A stretch of 64,000 bases of DNA from Calamus simplicifolius (Eukaryota; Streptophyta; Magnoliopsida; Arecales; Arecaceae), in assembly GCA_900491605.1 (NCBI GenBank), contig UESW01003904.1, forward strand, positions 1,611,654 to 1,675,653, read 5' to 3'. The notes under the pieces are model-generated. The model was not told the DNA's origin. It was given only the letters and a program-made list of their open reading frames with translations, and searched no databases. Of this stretch, positions 23,367 to 34,479 are shown piece by piece. Made by a program: the position numbers and the translations under genes. The stretch's first letter is position 1, and every line of letters begins with the position of its first letter.

Positions 23367-24244
23367 ATCTCCTCTCAAAATTGCTCCTTCTCTCCTTGCT
23401 AGAAAGGAGTGGCGTGGAGCAACGACAGGGAGGTCTATATGTAGAGATAGAGGCGTTGACCTGACTCCAACGAACGAAAGAGCTGAATTCCCATCACCAT
23501 CCGGTGAGTTTAACCCCGTCAAGTTCGAGCAGTATTACGAGTCATTATCTTCGTTCAAGACGCGGAAGAGAAGATGCCCATTTCCGTCGGAGCAACAAGT
23601 ACGCCCTCACAACGCTGTGTTACTGTAGCATCGTAACAAGTTCAATCAACTCATTGCAACAGAAGGGGCTCCATAGTTTAATTGAGCTCGTTGCATATTG
23701 TGCCGCGGAAAAGTCTATGCACCACCCAGGTGAAAGCATGATGATTCATTGGTGCGCAAAGATCAATCCATGAATTTTACATTGCTAATGCACGAACTTG
23801 CATATGGATAATGTTGGGTCTGTACGGTGCTATTAAGGCTTAGATTGGACTAATTTTTACTGGATTAGGTATGATCCAAAAGTTAAGATTAAATCAAGTC
23901 ACGATGTATACAGGCTTAAGGATTAGTTTAATCTCATTGGATTAGTTCATGAAAGTTTTTATAAAGTTGGATCAATCCTACACTATCATGAATTTAAACT
24001 CTAGTCTTAGAGTTTGTGGATAGAGAACTTGATCATGTATTTAAACTCTAGTCTTTAAAATTTATGAACATAGGAAACAGATTCTTTTCTTCCAAAAAAT
24101 TTTATCTACTCTCCTTGTTCTCTCTCATCTCCTCTATGTACTCTCCCTCTTCCTCATCTTCGTTGGGTAAATGGGCCAATAGGCCTAAAATACCCTAATG
24201 GGCCTTGAAAGCCCATTACCTTCCTTTGTGTGTGAATGAAAAAT
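23367..24244. other. Interval between WAK start and a solo LTR
   Basis: Presumed 5' flank of the WAK gene. A TATA-like CTACATATAGA lies on the minus strand near 23440, about 70 bases above the ATG. The plus-strand open frames at 23242-23773 show no domain. From 23810 the DNA is AT-rich and unassigned, ending in a GGGCC-rich tract near 24170-24215. Confidence 0.4.
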
Positions 24245-25359
24245 TGTGAGGATATTTAGTCCCACATCGAAAAAATCAAGGAAGGTTTACTTATATGGAA
24301 ACCTCTTCCTTGAAGCTTAAGTTCCTTAGCTCACTTGCGCATGTGCGAAGGGCGCAATGTGTACTTTGCACTTTGCATGGCGCATCGTCGTGAGGGGCTT
24401 TTAAATTTTTCTTTGATCATGAGGATCCGACGATGGAAACTGATCGGATTAAGATAGTCGCGAGGAGCTTGAGGGACTTTTAAATTTTTCCTTGATCATG
24501 AGGATCCAACAGTGAGACTGATCGGATTAAGATAAGGAGCTGAGATCAATTGATCGTTGATCGATCGGATGAAGGGTCAAGATGCGCTGATTAAATCACG
24601 ATCACGATCGTGATCCAATGGCCACACCCATCGCTGCGCAAGGAGCTTGAGTGGCATTTAAATTTTTCCTTATCATGAGATCCGATGGTGGAGACTGATC
24701 GGATTAAGATAAGGGGCTGAGATCAATTGACCGTTGATCATCAGATTAGGATCAGACTGATCATTGATTGATCGGATGAAGGGTCAAGATGTGCTGATCA
24801 AATCACGATCATTGCGATCCAACGACTCACACCCATCGGTTGATCGGTCAACTATTGATGATAGCGCCCATCCGAGACAAGGCATCGCTCCGATCAAGCT
24901 GTTGTGATAAGTCAACGTTTTGATCGTGAAAAGGCGTATCAAAGCCGTGCAACCACCTATCTGATAACGTGATCATCAGATCGTAATGATAAAAAGGCAT
25001 ATCGGATGGGATTGGCTTATCTGATCGGTGATCATCAGTTCACGGGATGAATCGATGTATTAAAGGCATCCTTTGATCAAATCCAATTAACCAAATTAAA
25101 TCCGATTAAACCCGAATGGTTGCTTTCAAAGGGTACCTAAAAGGCTATAAATAGATGGTATACCATTGTATTTCATTCAATCCAAATCCGAATCAATCGT
25201 AGTCTTTTTCTCTCTTAGGTATTTGCATACTTTCCTAAGGGTAGTATAGCAATAGTGCATTAAAAAGAGAGAAGCATTTTTATTCGATATTTTTGATGAA
25301 TTAGTATGCTTTCATCAAAAAAGACTGTTGTATCCTGAGAAATAATCGTTAACTGACCA
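24245..25359 (+). mobile_element. Probable solo LTR (type B)
   Basis: Starts TGTGAGGATATTTAGTCCCA, an LTR-like start, and ends ACTGACCA, giving TG...CA ends over 1.1 kb with no internal genes beside it. The flanks AAAAT and TAAAT agree at four of five bases. A block of about 180 bp (AGGAGCTTGAG..., GATCGGATTAAGATAAGG..., GAAGGGTCAAGATG) is tandemly repeated two and a half times at 24400-24840, upstream of the TATA box. Confidence 0.65.
25146..25153 (+). promoter_or_regulatory. TATA box of the type B LTR
   Basis: TATAAATA in the context GGCTATAAATAGATGG, about 900 bases into the LTR, downstream of its internal repeat block. Confidence 0.55.
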
Positions 25360-26186
25360 TAAATATTTATGAAACAAAATTATCTTTAAAAATATAAAAT
25401 ATAACTCTAAACTCAGTCCTATCTACCATCAACATCTTCATCCCGTAGCCGTGTAACGTAAGGCCGGAACCATCTTTCCATCGCGCGAGGAGGACTCCCC
25501 ACCGTTCTCCGACCGAAAGGGCCTGCTGGGTACGTGAAGAGGCAACGTTTGGAGGAGGTCTCCGGTCAACGCGAAGACTCAAGTACGGGAGGAAGGAGGA
25601 ATCGCGAGATTATTTCTCACGGGGAACAGGAGCAACGCTGTGCTTCCGCTAGTGGAAAGAGGAAGAAAAATCCAGCAGAAAGGATTAAAATAAATCCACA
25701 ATCAAATATCAGGGAATCAAGAAGCTTTTTCTCAACCGCTACGCCAACTTGGTTCCTGGCAACAAAATGGTAAAAGTTTTTATCAAGCGAGGAATTTCAT
25801 AACTGTTCTCTAAACCCCAGCAGATAAATTATTACATTCGAGGCAAATCATGCTGCATCGAGATCGAGACGATATACAAAAATTTTTCTTCGTTCCGCAT
25901 CTATCGTGGCCTGGGCCAAGATTTTGAGAATGGATAAGTTGTCGACAGTTTTAACAACCAACTTAAATTATCCCTGAAACAATTAATATATTGGAGGTAG
26001 CTAGAACAAATTGTCTAAATAAAACAGCAGGACCATCCAATATGGTAATAGACAAATAATTCTCGGAAACAAGGGAAAGAAAAAAAAATGTAGTCCAATT
26101 ATTTGAAAAATCTTAGATACAAGATATGACTATCATGCACTATACTATATTGTAATTAGTCTTAGCTAGGCTCACATGGCGCAAAA
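25360..26186. other. Unassigned interval
   Basis: Contains overlapping open frames on both strands at 25367-25773 that share a GC-richer patch. None gives a recognisable protein. The rest is AT-rich. Confidence 0.4.
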
Positions 26187-26361
26187 TCATTTGGGAATAT
26201 CCGTTGATAGCAAATGACTTTCCATATTGCAATGTCTTATGATTTCATAATTGTATACGTTTAGAGGCTTTTTCGCCAGGAGCCTCTTAGTGCACCAAAA
26301 TCCAAAACGACTTCTTTTATCATCGATTTTTCTTTGCTTTTCAAGCTCAAGCATTTCTTGG
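26187..26361 (-). pseudogene. WAK-like kinase pseudogene, 3' part
   Basis: Reading the minus strand gives KKCLSLKSKEKSMIKEV and then LDFGALR, which matches the kinase end of the nearby WAK ([25 protein letters not shown]). Frame breaks are present. The segment stops at the gypsy target duplication CTTGG (26357-26361) and resumes at 41300. It shows that a second WAK gene stood here before the gypsy element entered. Confidence 0.8.
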
Positions 26362-27368
26362 TAATGAGGGATAAAATTGTCATCGCACCAACGCTCGCGC
26401 ATATGACAAAAAGGTTCAAGATCACTTTTAATTTTCGATCAGACAACTGTCATATTTGGAAAATAACAGAGTTGATATACCTCGGTAAGGCCAAGCCATT
26501 CTCGAACCTAGTCACCCTCAGATTAAATCACTCCGAGCCATTTCTTTTGCCCCAGCAAAGCCGAGCTATCCTCTTATCTCAGTCGACCAAGATATTCATA
26601 TGCCTCGGTAGAGCCGAAGCATTCTATCCTCATATATTCAACGACACTGAAATATTTTATGCCTCGATCAAAGTTTTTGCTTCGACCAGACCGAACCACT
26701 CTTATACCTCGGTGGCATTCAAATGCCTCGGCGGAGCCGAGCTATTTTTGTACTTCAGCTAGGCCGAAGAACCCTCGAACCTCTGTGGAACCAAGCGCGG
26801 GAGAATTCAAATTCATGGTAGTTTGATAAGATTCTAGCCGTATAGGCCCCAATGACCTCGAACGAAAAATTATGCTAGTGATATCGGAAATGGCCTAGAA
26901 CCTATAAAGTCACCGAATCTCAAAGCATTAGCCAGCTGCTTTAGCCGTCGATTTTCTAACTAACTAGATACTGATACTACCGGCCTCATAACAAACTCGA
27001 TTCGAATCTGATTCGAATCTGAATGGTTTTGAACCCCCTTGACATGTCCAAGGAATCAGGTGATCGCTTATAAATACTCTTATCCTAAAGCTCCTCAGGT
27101 ATGCTGGCACTGACACTCTGACTAAAAATCCTATTAAAGCTCAAGCTCTCGAGAGGCCATTTTCATGAGGACTCTTCTGCGAGAGCCTTCTCCTCACATC
27201 TGCTTACTATGAATCTTCACTGACTTGACGTTGAAGGTTCTTCCGTAGAGGGCCACCCCAAACACTCTCTACGTGAGAACTATTTTGCAGGTTTCACCTG
27301 GGCGAGAGATCAGTATCCATCTGGAGTGGAACTGCACCCGAGTTAGAGAGCGGATTTTTGCAGCAATA
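26362..27368 (+). repeat. 5' LTR of gypsy 1
   Basis: Aligns along its length with 40285-41299. U3 (26460-26790) is full of CTCGGTxxxGCCGAG-like dyads. The end reads CAGCAATA where the 3' LTR reads CAGCAACA. Confidence 0.88.
27069..27076 (+). promoter_or_regulatory. TATA box of gypsy 1 5' LTR
   Basis: TATAAATA in GATCGCTTATAAATACTC, conserved at 41001-41008 in the 3' LTR. Downstream of the U3 dyad repeats. Confidence 0.65.
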
Positions 27369-27387
27369 GATTGGCGCTAGAGAAAGG
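27369..27387 (+). other. Primer-binding site of gypsy 1
   Basis: GATTGGCGCTAGAGAAAGG directly follows the LTR. TTGGCGC right after the 5' LTR is typical of Tat-type gypsy elements, where a host tRNA 3' end pairs to start minus-strand synthesis. Gypsy 2 has GATTGGCGTGCC at the same place. Confidence 0.65.
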
Positions 27388-27452
27388 GCCTCAAGTCCCA
27401 TAAACTTGTGATCAAGGAGATAAGGTTTGAGATCAGGAGAAGAACCCTCCAA

Positions 27453-29125
27453 TGGCCAATCAGAAGAGAGCTACTTCTGATGCTCAGGGTCAGACTGCCT
27501 CTCAGGGCCTAATCTAATAAATAGTGAAGCGCCTCCGCTACCACCGGCAACCGAGACTCCTTCACCACCGGCGACCGCAGTGACTCAAGACCAGCTTGCC
27601 ACGCTGGTTCAGCAGGTCCAAGCTCTGACTCAGCTGGTCCAGGGGCTCCATGGAGCTTCCCACCTAGCTATCCCTGCTTGCAACTCTATGATAAGGTTGT
27701 TGCCCCCATCTCACCGATAATTTCTTCTTCCAATCCGTCTGAGGCCGCGGATCATCTTCACCGACCCATAGGGGCCAGACCAGCACCGCAATGGGCTGAA
27801 GGAAAGAGCCTGCCTAGATCTCGACAAGCATTCTTTCTCTCCAGTGTCTTTCAAGATTCGACACCACTGCCGTCCTCCCTCGATCGGTCCCTCCTGCCAC
27901 TCTAGATGAAGGGATCAGGCGGCAGATGCAGGAGATGCATGGGAGTGGCATCAAGAACTGGACGCCATTAGACAAGCCCCTCCGTCTCAGTCAAAGGCAA
28001 GTAGGGCATTCCTTTTTCTGAGGAAATCATGCGGAAAGTGATCCCTCCTCATATCAAGCTTCCCACCATCGAACCGTATCATGGATCCACTGATCCCGAT
28101 GACCACTTGAGCAGCTTTAGATCCATCATGATGTTCCATGAAGTGACATATGCGATCCTGTGCCGAGCCTTCCCTTCTACCCTTAGAGGATCTGCTAGAA
28201 CCTGGTTTAATAGCCTGAAGCTAGATTCCATTGTTTCTTTCGATGAGCTGAGCCATTCATCAGCCAGTTCGTCAGTAGACGTCGCCAATGATGGAGATCT
28301 GATTCCCTCTCCGAAGTCAAGCAGCGGAGAGGGAATCCTTGAAAATTACCTCGGTCGCTTCAACACGGCTCTGTTGGAGGTCGACCACCTCAATCATGAG
28401 GTGGCCATGTCCCTTTGGCGGAAGGAGTATCGAAGGAAGGCGACTTTTACTTAGCTCTGAAAGTCAATTACCCAAAAAGCCTCTCTAATATGATGGCCTT
28501 GGCGGATAAGTATACCAGGATCGAGGAGTCATGGAGATTGGCTCGAGCCGAGCAATCGAAGAAAAAGGAGGCGAAAGGCTTGAAAAAGCATCGATCCTTC
28601 CGCCATGCAAGCCCACCTCACTGCCAAAAAGCTCCTCCACCATTGCCTCGAGATCGAACTCGAAGCCCAGCTCGAAGGTTTAACCGATAAACCCCCCTCA
28701 CTGCACCAAAAGCGTAAATCTTGATGGAGATTGAGTGCCAAATTCCTCAGTCTCCTCCTCTCTGGGGCAATACGGCTCGAAGGGATATGACCAAGTACCA
28801 TCGCTTCCATCGAGATCACGAGCATGACACCAAGGAATGTTGGCAGCTTCGAAATGAGATCAAGCAACTCATCCGACAAGGCAGGCTAGACCGATTCAGG
28901 AGGGCCCAAGAGCCAAACAATGGAGGAGATCGCCAGCTCGAGCTCGCCAACTCCCTCCGTCGAATCCTTTGGTCATTGGCAATGTTAATATGATAATGGC
29001 AGTCGGTTCTTCGTCAACCTGGTCGGATGAGGAGGAGAATCCACCAAAGAAGACTCGGGTTGACGAGCTTTCTTTTTCTGATGATGATCTTCGAAAGTAC
29101 AATATCTCCATGATGATGCCCTAGT
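27453..29125 (+). pseudogene. Gypsy 1 gag
   Basis: ATG at 27453 reads MANQKRATSDAQGQTASQ, then stops. Later frames give QLATLVQQVQALTQLVQG (coiled coil), the gag core HIKLPTIEPYHGSTDPDDHL (28029 on) and GSARTWFNSL, then KVNYPKSLSNMMALADKY and KYHRFHRDHEHDTKECWQL (about 28795), the Cys/His segment before protease in Tat elements. Several frameshifts and stops. The product forms the particle that packages element RNA. Confidence 0.85.
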
Positions 29126-29562
29126 TGTATCCCTTAATATGAACGACTATGATGTACACTGCATTTTGATTGATAGGGGAAGCTCTGTTAATATTTTATA
29201 TTTTGATGCCTTTGTGAGATTGAAATTATAGTGGAAAACCTTTGGGCCATAGAATCTACTCTAGTGGTACGGGCGACGCCATAGTCCACGAGGGAGTTGT
29301 CACCTTAATAGTCCGAGCAGGCACTTGGCCCAGCATAGCCACTACACTCATGGACTTTCTTGTGATCAAGCTTCGGTCCTCTAACAATGCCATCCTTGGC
29401 AGGCCAGGGCAAATATCTCTCAAAGCTATTATCTTCATTCCACATCTCGCTATGAAGTTTCCCACCGAATGGGAGTGGGGGTTGTCTGAGGAAGTCAGGT
29501 TATGGCTCGGCACTATTTTGTTGCCGATCTTCAGTCCAAGAAGCTCCAAGTTGATGGGCTAG
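29125..29562 (+). pseudogene. Gypsy 1 protease
   Basis: Reads MNDYDVHCILIDRGSSVNIL at about 29138-29200. In the family the motif is D-S/N/T-G-S-S, and here the second residue is Arg (DRGSS). The later part (GDAIVHEGVVTLIVRAGTWP and NAILGRPG) is in the frame beginning at 29242, so a frameshift separates the active site from the flap and C-terminal parts. Confidence 0.8.
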
Positions 29563-29759
29563 ATGCTCGAAAGGACTTCGCCAAGCAATGGGGAGAGCTA
29601 GCCGAGGAGTTGGCGGAGGTGCCACTTGATGAAGCTCAACCCGACGAACCATAAGGGTCGGATCACAGAAGGGAAAGCCTCAGCAGGATTTGGTCGAGTT
29701 TCTTTGAAGAAATGCTGATGTCTTCGCTTGGTCCACTTCTGACATGCCTAAATCAACCC

Positions 29760-30460
29760 GAATGTCCTGGTCCATCGCCTCAATGTGGACGAGGCCTTTC
29801 GGCCAATTAAACAGAAGAAGAGAAGCTTTTCCCCAAGTGCCAAAAGACTATCGAGGAAGAAGTAGATAAGCTCATTAAAGCTAACTTCATCCGAGAAGTA
29901 AACTATCCTGACTGGCTGGCGAATGTTGTTATGGTGAAGAAATCAAACGATAAATGGAGGATCTGCATCGATTTCACTGACCTCAACAAGGCCTACCCAA
30001 ATGATAGCTTCCCTCTCCCCCGGATTGATCAACTTGTGTATTCAACCTCAGGCCACCAGATGCTGACTTTATGGACACTTATTCAGGCTACAACCAGATT
30101 CAAATGGCGCCCGAGGATGAAGAAAAGACTGCTTTCATCACCGACCAAGGTATTTATTGCTACCGAATTATTCCCTTTGGTTTAAAAAAATGCAAGCGCA
30201 ACCTATCAAAGGCTGGTCAATAAAGTTTTCAAACAACAAATCGGTCGGAATATGGAAGTGTACGTTGCTGACATGTTGGTTAAGAGCAAAGAGGCGTTCC
30301 AGCATATTAAAGACCTCACGGAAAGTTTTGCAACACTCCGGAAGTATCAGATGAAGCTTAATCCAACCAAATATGCTTTCAGAGTTAATTCTGGAAAGTT
30401 CTTAGGCTTCATTGTCTTCCAACGAGGCATCGAAGTGAATCCACAAAAAATCTAGGCCTT
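29760..30460 (+). pseudogene. Gypsy 1 reverse transcriptase, active site mutated
   Basis: Blocks seen: WLANVVMVKKSNDKWRIC, DFTDLNKAYPNDSFPLPRID, then in another frame SGYNQIQMAPEDEEKTAF, NMEVYVADMLVKSKE and YQMKLNPTKYAFRV. The catalytic YVDD is YVAD here (GCT at 30267-30269), removing an essential metal-binding Asp. At least two frameshifts. Its normal role is copying element RNA to DNA. Confidence 0.88.
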
Positions 30461-30539
30461 GCAGCAGATGCGCCTTCAAGGTCGATCAAAGAGGTATAGG
30501 ATCTTACTGGAAGGATAGCAGCCCTCAATCGTTTTGTTG

Positions 30540-30960
30540 CTTGGTCAGCCGAGAGATGTTTGCCCTTTTCAAGGTGCTCCGATTGGCCAAGAACTTCCAA
30601 TGGACCTCGGACTGCCAGAAATCTTTCGAAGAACTTAAAAAATACCTCGGCTCGCCACCTCTCCTTAGTAGCCCAAGGCCGGAAGAAATGTTGTATTTAT
30701 ACCTAGCAGTCTTGGGGGCGCTGTCGGATCTGTGCTGGTCAGAGAGGAAAACAAAAATCAAAAGCCGGTCTATTATGTTAGTAAATTGCTTCGGGATGCT
30801 GAGACGAGATATACTCAAATCAAGAAGATGGTGTTGGCCCTGATAACATTAGTCCGAAAGTTGCGACCATATTTTCAGGCACACACTGTGATAGTTTTAA
30901 CCGACCAGCCTATCAAGTCAATTATCCATTGTCCAGAAGCATCGAAAGAATGACCAAATG
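30540..30960 (+). pseudogene. Gypsy 1 RNase H (first)
   Basis: Frames give EMFALFKVLRLAKNFQWTSD, CQKSFEELKKYLGSPPLL and later YYVSKLLRDAETRYTQIKKM, then HTVIVLTDQPIKSIIH. This is the connection/RNase H part of gypsy pol, which removes RNA from hybrids. It is in two frames, and the sequence leads into the solo LTR at 30983. Confidence 0.82.
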
Positions 30961-31808
30961 GGCTGTTGAGTTGAGTGAGCATTGTTGGCCAGATGGCAAC
31001 CCAAGAGGGGGGATGAATTAGGTTCTTTAAAAAATCTTACAATTAAAATTAATTTCACAAGATGAATGTGCACATGTAAAGTGTAGAGAGTATATTGCTA
31101 TGAATGTTGAGCCCAAGATAAAAAGAGAGAAAGAGAGAAGAGATAAGCATGACAAACACAAGGATTTATAGTGGTTCGATGTTAGCTACACCTACATCCA
31201 CTCCCAAGCAACTCTCGGGTACGCACTATAATCACCCTGATTACAATAGAGTTGTTTTGCAAGATCACAACCTGATCTTGTTATTTTATAACGGGATCAT
31301 AATGAACCCAACCGGTTTTCATAGGTTTACCAGCACACAACCTAACACAAGCTAATCTTAGCTTGCCCAAGGTCAACTACCTCAGCTGATTCAATCCTTT
31401 GATTGAATCAGAAAGCAAACAAATCAAGTAAATGTTTACAGCAATTTAAAAGCACCTCAAATGAGCAAATAAACAATATAAATAAAATAAGAATAGAAAA
31501 GCCTGATTGGAAGCTATTTGATGTTGAGCTTTTCTTCTTTTCTTCTTTCCTCTTCTCTTCTGAATGATTTTCAAAGCTTGAACTTAGGCACTTGAAGAAA
31601 AGTTGGTGAAGAGAAGGATGAAGAAGTAGGGCTCTTACTTTTCTTCTTCTAATGGATGGAAATCCTTCGGATTTGATCTTTGAAAGCTTTTGGATTTATC
31701 TTCTATCTCTTTTGAACAGTTAGGCTTTGAATCAGAGATTTTCCTCTTTGAAATTTTTCTATTTTTCTTTTTTTTTCTTCTCTTGTATTTTTGAACGGTC
31801 GGAATGCC

Positions 31809-31816
31809 CTTTTATA
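31809..31816 (-). promoter_or_regulatory. TATA box of type C LTR
   Basis: TATAAAAG on the minus strand, in AGATTATAAAAGGGCATT, about 690 bases from the LTR start and downstream of the U3 repeats. It sets the orientation of the solo LTR. Confidence 0.6.
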
Positions 31817-31964
31817 ATCTCTCTTAATCCATATTTTTGATGCAAACTAGCCGTTGAGAGTACTTGGATTAGTTCAACATGCAAAGGCAAAGAGCCGTTG
31901 AAGAGTAGGTGAAGAAATATGACCGTTGGAGCTTTTTCTGACAAATCTGAAAATTGCCTCTGAC

Positions 31965-32340
31965 AGGTTGGAGTTGGCTCTAATCTTTCCAAGTGTCGGC
32001 TCTAAGTCATGTTTCCCAAAATAGTAAGAAAATGTTCGTCGTGGAGTCGGCTCTGGAATTCTGTGGGGTCAACACATCGCGAGCTGCAGTCGGCTCTAAT
32101 TTCCTTGGGGTCGACACTAACAGTATCCTGAAAAATGCAGTCTCTGTTCTCAGGTTAGAGTCGGCTCTAATTCTGCTGGTGTCAACTCTAAAATCTGAAG
32201 TAAAAAAATAGTTCACTGTAACTCAGGTTAGAGTCGGCTCTAATTTTCTGGGTGTCGACTTTAAACCATGCTAAATGTGCCAAACAGTTCTGATACGCTC
32301 CAGAGTTGGCTCTAATGCTTCTGGAGTCGGCTCTAAACTC
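31965..32340 (-). repeat. TCGGCTCTAA repeat array in the U3 of the type C LTR
   Basis: Eight copies of (G)TCGGCTCTAA or close variants, most followed some 20-25 bases later by a GTCGACTCTAA/GTCAACTCTAA partner. The array repeats with a spacing of roughly 70 bp. Read together, the partners make dyads around GAGTCGACTC. Confidence 0.8.
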
Positions 32341-32520
32341 TGAATTTTGACCATACCACTTAAAATTGATTCAAGCCCATTTTGCATGAATTATAAATAT
32401 TTAATCTTTCTAAATTCCTGAAACACTTGTCAATTTCATTAGTATCATAGGGAATATACTCATGGCTTTTGTTAATCATCAAAATCAATAAATGGATCAA
32501 CAAGCATGATGTCTAATATC

Positions 32521-33015
32521 AGCCTCGTCCAGCCGTTAAAGCGCAGGTCCTGACGGATTTCTTCTTAAATGCATCATACTTGAAGATGGTTCCACTCCAG
32601 ACACTCTCGAGCAACCAAGGCCCAGTGCTCTGTGGTTGCTCCATGCCGATGGATCCTCCAGTGCAAGCGGTTCTGGTGCTGATTTAGTTCTCACTAGCCT
32701 GAAGGGGACAACCTTTGAGTATGGAATCCATTTCTCATTCCTAGCCTCTAACAACGAAGCAGAGTATGAAGCTCTGCTCGTTGGACTTCGCATCGCCTGT
32801 GAGCTTAAAGTTGAAAAGCTGAATGCCTACATCTACTCTCAGTTGGTAGCTAGCCAGGTGCGGAGAGAATTTGAAGCTCAAAAGCTGATCATAATTCGGT
32901 ATCTTCAAAAGGTGCGCGATTTGTCCTCATGCTTTGCTGAATTTAAAGTTATTCAGATCCCAAGGGCTAAGAATGCACGTGCTGACCTTTTATCCTGCCT
33001 GGCAACCACAGTCTC
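32521..33015 (+). pseudogene. Gypsy 1 second (archaeal-type) RNase H
   Basis: Reads QPRPAVKAQVLTDF, LLHADGSSSASGSGADLVL, SNNEAEYEALLVGLRIACEL and VIQIPRAKNARADLLSCLA. LHADGSS with NEAEYEAL and NARAD is the additional RNase H found after the first one in Tat-lineage gypsy elements. The part from 32636 onward is open and continues into integrase without a stop until 33541. Confidence 0.85.
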
Positions 33016-34342
33016 GATGGATCTTGAGCGGAAATTTCACTTGGAGGTCCTAGAAAAATTCGGCATTTTTGATGCTGATCAAATAATGCAGATTGATGCT
33101 GAACCATCGTGGTTAGACCCTATGTTCAAGTATCTCAAAGAAGGGCTGCTCCCCGCTGACAGAAAGGAAGCAAGAAAACTGAAGATACAATCATCTCATT
33201 ATGTCCTACTTGATGATCGGTTATATAAGCGATCCTTCTCTATACCGTTACTTAAATGCATTCGCTCGTCAGAGGCTGATTATGCTCTTCGAGAGGTTCA
33301 CGAAGGCATCTGTGGTAATCATCTTGGCAGCCGAGCTCTGTGCCACAAAGTGCTATGCCAGGGATATTATTGGCCCACCATGCAAAGAGAAGTTGATGAT
33401 CTTATCCGAGCTTGTGATTCATGCCAACGATATTCACATGTTCATAGGCTCCCCTCTGCCCACCTAACGCTTGTATCATCTGCCTGGCCTTTTGCCAAGT
33501 GGGGAATGGACATTCTTGGTTCTTTTTCCCTTGCCACAGGATAGAGAAAGTTTTTGTTTGTAGCAATCAACTATTTCACCAAGTGGATCGAGGCCGGGGC
33601 AGTCGCTCAGATAACTGAGGCTCGAACTAGGGACTTTGTTTGGAGATCTATCATTTGTCGGCTTGGCCTTCTGCACACCATCATCACTGGCAACGAAAGA
33701 TAGTTTGACAATCCTAAATTTCATGAGTTTTGCGAGGATCATGGCATCCTTCACCGTCTCACTTCGGTTGAACATCCTCAAGCCAATGGAGAGGCCAAGA
33801 TAACCAACCAGACCCTTCTACAAGGAATCAAGGCCCGGCTCAGTAGAGCGCGAGGCAGATGGGTGAAAGAGCTTCATCACTTGCTGTGGGCTTATCAAAC
33901 CACTGAGAGGGTTCCCATAGGTCAGACTCCGTTCAGAATGGCTTTTGGCACGGAAGCTGTCATCCCCGTAGAGATCGAACTTTCCTCCCCTTGGGTGGAG
34001 AGTCATTCGGAGGAATCCAATGATGAGCAACTCTGAACCAATCTTAATATGATAGAAGAAGTCAGGGAGAAAGCCCGGATCTGAATGGCAGCCTATCAAC
34101 AAAAATTAGCCCATTACCATTCCACCAGAGTTAAAGGAAAATCCTTTCTCCTCGGCAATTTAGTACTTCGAAAGGCGTCAGTTTCAAAGCCGCTGGAATA
34201 AGGAAAACTGTCTCCAAATTGGAAAGGTCCCTATCAAGTCACGGAGGTAATCAGGCCCGACACTTACAAACTCCAGGATCTGGATGAAAAATCTATCCCC
34301 AGAACATGGAGCTCGGATAACCTCCATATATATCACGAGTAA
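33016..34342 (+). pseudogene. Gypsy 1 integrase, catalytic triad lost
   Basis: The HHCC finger is seen in REVHEGICGNHLGSRALCHK and later IRACDSCQRY. After a stop at 33541 the core reads LFVAINYFTKWIEA, where the first catalytic Asp is Asn (AAC, 33569-33571), and TIITGNER, where the second Asp is Gly (GGC, 33689-33691). HPQANGEAKITNQ has Lys at the usual Glu. The tail includes WAYQTTERVPIGQTPFRMAF, NWKGPYQV and DNLHIYHE, with the final stop at 34340-34342. Confidence 0.88.
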
Positions 34343-34479
34343 AGTATCCCTCCTCTAAACTCACTTTATTTATGGCAACGAAATTTCACTTTCAAAAAAT
34401 CTGCAATGTTCTTGTTTTAATTGCTTTTTCCAAAGACTGTAATGAGAAGCATATTTTGCTTGATATTCTTTTTAAGCCT

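Larger units (their letters stand above)
30983..32502 (-). mobile_element. Solo LTR (type C) nested in gypsy 1 pol
   Basis: Starts TGTTGGCC and ends GATCAACA on the plus strand, with the 5-bp duplication AGCAT on both sides (30978-30982 and 32503-32507). Removing it rejoins the RNase H region (ELSEH to YQPRPAV). On the minus strand it starts TGTTGATCC and has a TATA box at 31816-31809, so that is its likely orientation. It carries no genes. Eight copies of a TCGGCTCTAA-like motif lie at 31970-32340, in its U3. Confidence 0.88.
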
